DNA of 64,000 nt. Source: Akebia trifoliata (lineage: Eukaryota > Streptophyta > Magnoliopsida > Ranunculales > Lardizabalaceae). The stretch spans positions 22,687,021 to 22,751,020 of the forward strand of contig CM030718.1 in NCBI GenBank assembly GCA_017979445.1, given 5' to 3'. Made by a program: the position numbers and the translations under genes. Positions within the stretch are counted from its first letter, which is position 1. Each line of letters opens with the position of its first letter. The notes under the pieces were generated by a model. The model had not been told where the DNA came from. It did not search any database and worked only from the letters and a program-made list of their open reading frames with translations. Below, one piece after another: positions 57,949-64,000 of this stretch.

Positions 57949-58434
57949 CTTTTCCACATCCCTTATTGTACAAGTAATATTTATGCTCAACGTACCAATC
58001 AACCTCGGCTCTACTTCGTTCCAATCGAAGGAAATTAGTAGAGCACAAAACTCGTCGATCTTGCTATTGTTGAGAATAGATCTTGGCTCAATGGAATTCT
58101 CCTTAATTTCCCATAGACGAAGATAATCGCCTGAGGATGCGAGGAGATGGCGAAGAGATTAGTTGTTGGTGGTGGTGATGGGATGGAACATGATCTCGGT
58201 TTGGGGATAAGAGTGGTCAAAGGAGAGATTGGGATCGATTTTGAAAGTCAGGGTTTCTTCATCGAATGAGAGGATGTCAACCTTGTTAGTGAGATCTTCA
58301 ATAAAACTTCCCACATCGATACGATGGGTTGTTTGTAAGGAAGAAGAGATGGCCATGGTGTAGATGGAATACGGAGAATTGTATGTGAAAATGTTTTCAG
58401 ATCTCAGGTGGGATTCTTGGCTGAAATTGTCCAT
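57949..58434 (-). pseudogene. Truncated TTG1-like WD40 gene fragment
   Basis: TTG1 is the WD40 scaffold of the MYB-bHLH-WD40 complexes that activate flavonoid and trichome genes. From ATG 58432-58434 the frame gives MDNFSQESHLRSENIFTYNS, PYSIYTMAISSS, HRIDVGSFIEDLTNKVDILS and PNLSFDH, then a stop at about 58157. A shifted frame resumes as [48 protein letters not shown] and TCTIRDVEK, ending near 57949. This is roughly the first 130-150 of about 340 residues; the remaining WD repeats are absent. The GA/CT-rich leader upstream (58440-58620) may be the captured 5' UTR. It cannot encode a full WD40 propeller. Confidence 0.88.
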
Positions 58435-58818
58435 TTTTGTTTTTTAAGTTTGATCTATGATTCTAATACTCTCAGGGGGGCTTATGATAGATTGAGAAGG
58501 CTTATACAGTTTTTCGAGTTTGATGATCTCTCTCATTCTCGTTTTCGTTCACACTCTCGCTCACTTTCTCTCTTTCTCTCTCTTCTCTTTGTCTTCAATG
58601 AAACACTTACAGTGCAGAACGACAATGAAGAGGATGAAATGGGTGTGGGGAGGTAGTTACAAATACTTAAAATTGTAAGTATTTTTATTAGGACCACGTG
58701 CTTTAATTTCTCTACTTTATAACATGAGCCGTTGGATCATCTTTAAATCCGACGACTGTGTTGATTTGTTGCTTTATGAGTTGTCTTATGTGTACATGGA
58801 GTGCAACCCTATACATAT

Positions 58819-59544
58819 CAATAAATAACTCTAAATGATTCAAATGGTTTGACCCATTGACAAGTCAATTTGATATTTTGAGAGATTAGATGGGACAAGA
58901 TATCAAGTTTTAAATATATTATAATATTCAAAAAAATTAGTAAAACAACGTTAATTTTATTATTTATTATAAAAACATATTCTTTTTGAAAATTACCAAA
59001 AGAAATTTAAAATGTGAGACCGTCCAACATTTTATGAAATCTCTCATCTATTTTTAATACTCCTAAAATAATCCTATATATATTTTTGGTGTATCCAGTG
59101 TTTTATTGAAGTCGCGAAAACCTCAGCAATTGATGTAGAGAAACAATTCAACAATTGATGTAGAGAATTATTAAAATTTTAAGCGATGTTGGATGGTACA
59201 AAAATTTCAAAAAATGTTGAATAGTTTAAAGTTTTGAATCATTTTTTGTAATTTTGAAAAATTACTATCATTATTCTGATAATAAACAATGAAATTAACA
59301 TTGCTTTTGTAATTTTTCTCATACTTTCTTGAAGTTTGTTATTGGTAAAATTATTTATCCTCCTATGTCCCAATTTAAGAACTAGATATTGTAATTAACT
59401 TGATGGTGTAGATTCTATTTTGAGCGGTCGAGACATTATTCCCTAATTTATTTGGCATATAGTATAAAAATTGAAAAATCATTTTAAAATACAGCACACA
59501 CCACTTATTGGTCATGAGAAAATATTTTATTTTCTATAAATCAG
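58819..59544. other. Intergenic DNA, no gene
   Basis: AT-rich; no motif or repeat end recognised. Confidence 0.5.
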
Positions 59545-59789
59545 GGGTGGAGCCAAGATTTTTGGTCAGTGGGGGCTAGATCGTCGGTTTTGTATTTTAT
59601 TTTAAAAGAGATTTACCGAGTAGACCTCAATGTTGCATTTTTATTACAAAACTCTCTTGGAGTTCCGACAACTCCAAGGAAATCTTACTTTATTAAATTT
59701 GTTACCAAATAAATTTTTGACTGGGATCCACATCAATTTAAAATATTAAATACCTATAATACTTTCATTTCATTAAATCAAATACCTAT

Positions 59790-61922
59790 TGTAGATACGT
59801 GAGCTTCGAAACCTTTGGAGAGGTTTGAACTCATCTACACGAGTTTAGGAGTCGTCACCATTCAATTAAAGTGTGAATAAAGATTATAAAAGATTTTTAT
59901 CTAAAAATATGTTTTTCGACTTGTAGTGACTCACATATCTAAAGATAAGGGGGAAATGTTTTACCTAAAAATCTAAGGTAAGGATGTTCGGTTAAGGGAC
60001 AAGGAAGGTGTTAGGCACCTTGTCCCTCTCATCCTAAAATGGTTACCAATAGATGATCATAGGTGAAGATTAGAAAACTCTTTTTTTTTTCAGACAAAAA
60101 AAAATATATAGAAAATTAGGAAAAATTAACTATAACTTTATTTTTTGAAAAATGAACAAATCAATATGATGAGCAAGCCCCTACTAGAAGTAAGTGCTTG
60201 TTGAAATTTTTTGTGAGCTTGAGATTTTTATGGAAATCCACATGGATATCATCATTTGGAGTCCCAAAGCTTCAAAACAAGTTTATGTGCTCCCTAGGGA
60301 GACTTTATTTATTTGTTTAATCTTTTGGTGAGGTTCATGATTTGAACCACACCATGTAGGAATCAAGATTACGCGCATGAGATTTTGTTCATTTTTTTAT
60401 TATTTTTATTGGCTCTAAAAGTTGAATATAAATCCATAGGGACCTACACTCTTATTTGTGGTCATTTTAGAAGTAAATGTGTGCAAAGTGTATACATGTG
60501 ATGGACTTATCAAAAGAAGATTACCTTTAATGAGGGTTTACTTTCTAATTTTATTGCCATCAAAGAAAACAAGATAAGAGACAATTATTCTAGAATTGAA
60601 ATTTCAAGGAATTGAAAGCCTTTATGCTATAAAAAATAAATTGCATAAAAGTAAATGAAAATAAAACAACATAATCTAATGCCCTCAAAGTGCTTATTGT
60701 GAACTTATTGGGAGAGATTACCTCAAAGAAGAATTACTCTCTTTCCCCAAGCCTCTAGACTAAAAATCTAGGAAACTACATTAAAAAAATATATGAAATT
60801 AAACTTGCAAATAGAAAAAAGTGCTTAATTTAAAGAGGGGGTAATAAGAATGGGGATAATAGAGGGTTTAACCTCATCTTAATCTTCTTCTTTTTGTTCT
60901 CGAGTTGAACTTCTAGGGATTTTTAAAGAGGTTTTGAGAGAATAGGGAGGTTTAGAGATTTGAGAGAGATTTGGGCAAAATTTTAAATCACCAAATGAGC
61001 TCTTCCTTTACCTTGGATGGGGAGTTCTATTTATAATATTTTGGGAGATCCTTGAGGATAAACTTGTCCTAAAGCCTAGGATTCCCAATATTTTTAATAA
61101 AACCTCTAGAGAAAACCCAAATTACATCTCCTTTGCTTGGACTTGATGGTCTTTCATTCACCTATAAGTCTCACCAATCATGATGATCAAGAGGATATGA
61201 TAATAAAATGTCATAGTTTCTAAAGAATTCTTTGAAGATGATAGAAAGGTCTTAGGTCATTAGCTTTGGGTCAATTAAGAAGGAATTAGACTAGATGACA
61301 TGTAAATATGAATTGGGATTTTGGATATTAAGGTCATCTAGCTCAACTAATTCCCTAATAACTTAGTGTTAATTTAGTATTTGCTCACAAGTGTCAATGT
61401 AATTAGACCAAAGTTCATGGTTTGTGACAATTTTGTCTAACAATATGGGATTAAGGCAATAATTACACTCATGTGAAGACCAATTCGATTGAGGTTCTTT
61501 GTTAAAGAAAAAAAATTTACACGAAAATCAAAGTAGTGAGATTATTGAAGAATTGAAGGAAGGTTAAAAGATGGGGGGATTTTCGTGAGTGACAAATCAT
61601 TAAGGAGTGGGTTAAAGGGTAATTATCCCTAACAAAATTTGAGCTCACATGAGCTTGTAACAAAATTGGCATTGGGTGAACTAAAGCCTGAACAAAAATT
61701 ATGCCTGTCCGTGGGTCATCCTTAGATTAGCAAAAAAATATGTTTGGCCAAGATTGAGGTACGACTAGGCTTAATCCAGAATCTAAAAAATGGCCTTCAA
61801 GCATTGCGGATGTTTAAAAGTTGGGTTTTTGAATCCTCCTGAAAGTTACCTTGGGTCAAGTCCTTTCTCAGAAGGTTTTTGATGCTCTTAGGCTCAGCCT
61901 AGGCAAAAATGGGGTGTCTACA
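59790..61922 (-). mobile_element. Solo LTR, 2.1 kb
   Basis: Starts TGTAGATACG and ends GGGGTGTCTACA, flanked by CCTAT at 59785-59789 and again at 61923-61927. Joining the flanks restores CAAATACCTATTATATCC, the uninterrupted sequence seen in unit 2 near 62460. On the minus strand it starts TGTAGACACCCCATTTTTG and has a TATA-like ATTATAAATAGAAC near 61030-61045. No coding sequence; probably the product of LTR-LTR recombination of a gypsy-like element. Confidence 0.9.
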
Positions 61923-61934
61923 CCTATTATATCC

Positions 61935-61968
61935 TCTCCCCCCCCCCCTCTCTCTCTCTCTCTCCCCT
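61935..61968. repeat. C-run plus (CT)n microsatellite
   Basis: About 11 C followed by TCTCTC repeats, inside tandem unit 1. Unit 2 has only a short CCCCCTC version at the same place. Confidence 0.9.
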
Positions 61969-62226
61969 CTCAACCTTTATTATTATTATTATTTTAAATG
62001 TAAGTTTCATTAGGAAATACATTTGGTTGTGACGTTAGATTGCCAATGGATGTATGAAGGTCTAATAATGATTTTTAGAAGGACAATTAATGATCAGAGG
62101 AGATAGGATATAATATGTATTTGATTTAAAGAATGAGGGCATTTATAGGTATTTCACTTTTAGATGAATGTGGGTCCCACTTCAAGGTTTGTTGGGTAAC
62201 AAACTTGATAAAGTAAAGTTCCCTTG

Positions 62227-62815
62227 GCATAGGCAGAGTCATAATTTTTGGTTAGTAGGGGCTAGATCATTGTTTTAAAAAAAAAAAAAAAAAATTCACC
62301 TAGTAGGCCTCACTATTGCATTTTTATCACAAAAACTCTCTTGGAGTTCTAACAACTCCAAGGGAACCTTTCTTTATCAAGTTTGTACCCAATAAACCTT
62401 TGAGCGGAATTCACATTATTTTAAAAATATTAAATACTTATAATACCTCCATTCATTAAATCAAATATCTATTATATCCTCCCCCTCATCTCTTTCTCTC
62501 CTCTCAACATCTATTTTCTCTTAAAACACCAATCAAACCTAAAAAGAGTTTTATTTATTTTTTAAATGTGAGTTTCATCATGAAATCCATTTGGTTGTGG
62601 TGTTGGATTGCCAATGCATCCATGAAGGCCTAATAATGATTTTGGGAAGGACAATTAATGATGAGAGGAGATATGATAAATATGTATTTGATTTAAAAAA
62701 TGATGACATTTATAGGTATTTGTCTTTTAGAAGAATGTGAATCCCACTCCAAGATTTGTTGGGTAACAAACTTGATAAAGTAAGGTTCCCTTGGAGTTGT
62801 CTCAACTACAAGGGA
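62227..62815. repeat. Tandem duplication unit 2
   Basis: Uninterrupted copy of the unit described at 59545. It keeps the inverted arms (about 62308-62390 and 62757-62838): TTGGAGTTCTAACAACTCCA on the left and TCCCTTGGAGTTGTCTCAAC on the right. A poly-A run of about 20 lies near 62276-62296. Confidence 0.85.
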
Positions 62816-62889
62816 TTTTTGTAATAAAAATACAACAATTCATCCTGATAAATCTCTCTTTCTCTCTCTCAAAAATACCTACCTTATGG

Positions 62890-63245
62890 AATTAGTAAGA
62901 TTTTAACTCTTACTAAGGGTCCTTGAGCTCAAATGGGTTACTGCATTGGCAATCCAACACCATAGCCCTCTACAATTCATGAAAAACCTGATCCAAAAAA
63001 AGAAAAAAATCAATATTTTTTTTCGGTCTTGATCCAAGTTCTGAAAATGTACAGCTACAAAACTTCCACGAAACTTTAAATTTAAAATTAAAATTCAATG
63101 GTGAAAAATAATTTTTTTGTTCTTTTTAAAAGTTCCTAGAATTTTGTCCTCCACAATTATGTGGCATCGTATCATGTTTTTTGGATGTCACAAGGTGAGC
63201 TCAACGACCCTTAGTAGGAGTTGAAATCTTACTAAGTGAGGCTAG
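62890..63245. mobile_element. TTAGTAAG-family MITE, copy F
   Basis: Left AATTAGTAAGATTTTAACTC, TTACTAAGGGTCC, then TGGGTTACTGCATTGGCAAT, CCAACACCATAGCCCTCTAC; right GTGGCATCGTATCATGTTTT, TTGGATGTCACAAGGTGAGC, CCCTTAGTAGGAGTTGAAAT, CTTACTAAG. Same orientation as copies E and G. Confidence 0.88.
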
Positions 63246-63296
63246 TCGGACTCTTTTAACTTGGGTAAAGGCATGTCATAAGGTAAAAAAATGTAC

Positions 63297-63655
63297 TTTC
63301 CTTACTAATATAGTAAGATATTTAGCCTTAGTTATTTTGCTCAAATGGGTTACCACGTTGGCCATCCAACACCACAGCCATCTAGACTTCATAGAAAAAC
63401 TTAGATAATATATATCAATTTTTTTTTAAGACTTGATTCAAGGATTTGAAAATGGATGACTATCAGGCTTCTATCTAACTCCCAAATTTAAATTTTAAAA
63501 TTTAATACTGAAAAATAACTTCTTTTTTTTTTTTCAAAGTCCATAGAAATTTGTCCTCTACAACCCTAAAGCATCGTATCATGTTTTTCGATGCCACAAG
63601 GTAAGCCCTAGGACCCTTAGTAAGGGTGGAATCCTTACAAACTTAGTAAGCCTGG
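63297..63655. mobile_element. TTAGTAAG-family MITE, copy G
   Basis: Left CTTTCCTTACTAATATAGTAAG, TGGGTTACCACGTTGGCCAT, CCAACACCACAGCCATCTAG; right GCATCGTATCATGTTTTTCG, ATGCCACAAGGTAAGCCC, ACCCTTAGTAAGGGTGGAAT, AACTTAGTAAG. It lies 50 bp after copy F. Confidence 0.88.
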
Positions 63656-64000
63656 TCAGACTAAAAGAAAAACATGTGGTTATCAGTATTACCAATCAAA
63701 GTGTAGGAGTTAATCTTTAAAAAAATGTGGTACTCTAATAATGATCAAAGTCTAGGGGGCTAACAATTTTTTTCCCGAAAGTTCCGGGGCGAGCTATAGC
63801 CCACACTCATCCTTACATAGCTCTGCCCATGCTATGAACAAGCCAAAAATGGATTTGTAACTCATCTAAGACTAACATGACTTGTCCGAGTTATCTCAGT
63901 CTCGAAGGCAATTGAGTTAGACAGTTATTGTGAATCGCCATCACATTTGACATGACTTGTCTCATATTTGAAACCTCAACTAAATTTTATATGTTTATAT
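63656..64000. other. Window end, no gene
   Basis: No coding sequence. The words GACTTGTCCGAGTTATCTCA and AACATGACTTGTC near 63880-63960 resemble the arms of the MITE at 37645 and the repeats at 56440, so a related element may continue past the window. Confidence 0.4.

Larger units (their letters stand above)
57159..58809. mobile_element. Probable Pack-MULE carrying RLK and TTG1-like gene fragments
   Basis: Left end GGGTCGCGTTCTATGTACAC; right end GTGTACATGGAGTGCAACCC, a diverged inverted pair whose match continues into CTCATA words. Flanks TATATATAT (57150-57158) and TATACATAT (58810-58818) fit a 9-bp target duplication with one mismatch, as for Mutator-like elements. There is no transposase. 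Inside lie pieces of two unrelated genes in opposite orientations (57595-57713 plus strand, 57949-58434 minus strand), both cut at non-natural ends. Gene capture is inference from this arrangement. Confidence 0.75.
59545..62226. repeat. Tandem duplication unit 1, interrupted by a solo LTR
   Basis: The unit runs 59545-59789 and continues at 61928-62226. It matches unit 2 (62227-62815) along its whole length: CTCTCTTGGAGTTC, ATTAAATCAAATA.CTATTATA, ATTTGGTTGTG.CGTT.GATTG, GTTGGGTAACAAACTTGATA. Each unit carries terminal arms ACTCCAAGG.AA.CTTACTTTAT and its inverse, so the unit is itself a TIR element or contains one. Confidence 0.85.

Noticed and set aside
57736..58002. 88-codon minus-strand frame starting [11 protein letters not shown]
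   Set aside because: Its start lies inside the TTG1-like fragment and its tail is Lys/Glu-rich readthrough of non-coding DNA; not an independent gene.

Overview
The window is nuclear DNA from a flowering plant, most likely a eudicot. The coding signal comes from plant genes: a DYW-class PPR editing factor, a four-exon chalcone isomerase and a thirteen-exon CCR4-NOT subunit. They lie in AT-rich DNA packed with plant transposons (copia and gypsy LTR elements, LINE and SINE remnants, many foldback MITEs). I cannot fix the genus from sequence alone.

Layout. 1-3.5 kb: AT-rich, no gene. 3.5-5.7 kb: minus-strand 3-ketoacyl-CoA synthase pseudogene split by a hAT-like insertion. 5.7-19 kb: repeats (foldback MITEs, a CACTA-like terminus, degenerate gypsy-like and copia remnants, a SINE). 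19.4-21.9 kb: intact intronless minus-strand PPR-DYW gene very similar to CRR22, a chloroplast RNA editing factor. 22-24.6 kb: RTE-type LINE tail and an LTR-like remnant. 24.6-31.8 kb: complete-ended but dead Ty1/copia element (LTRs, 5-bp target duplication GAATA, gag-pol with stops and frameshifts) with a foldback element nested in its 3' part. 31.8-38.3 kb: MITEs, a second SINE, RNase H debris. 38.3-43.2 kb: plus-strand type I chalcone isomerase, its second intron swollen to 3.8 kb by transposons. 44.1-55.1 kb: minus-strand NOT2/VIP2 gene with a complete 13-exon model of 656 codons; introns carry MITEs and a LINE fragment. 57.2-58.8 kb: a probable Pack-MULE carrying an RLK fragment and a truncated TTG1-like WD40 fragment. 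59.5-62.8 kb: tandemly duplicated ~590-bp unit, the first copy interrupted by a solo LTR. 62.9-64 kb: two more MITE copies.

Working relations. Three intact protein genes appear functional: the CRR22-like editing factor, CHI and NOT2. CHI makes the flavanone precursor of flavonoids; TTG1 is a regulator of that pathway in plants, and a fragment of a TTG1-like gene lies about 15 kb away inside a transposon. The strongest non-routine signals are this gene-capturing element and an abundant ~320-390-bp MITE family whose ends carry TTACTAAG / CTTAGTAAG.
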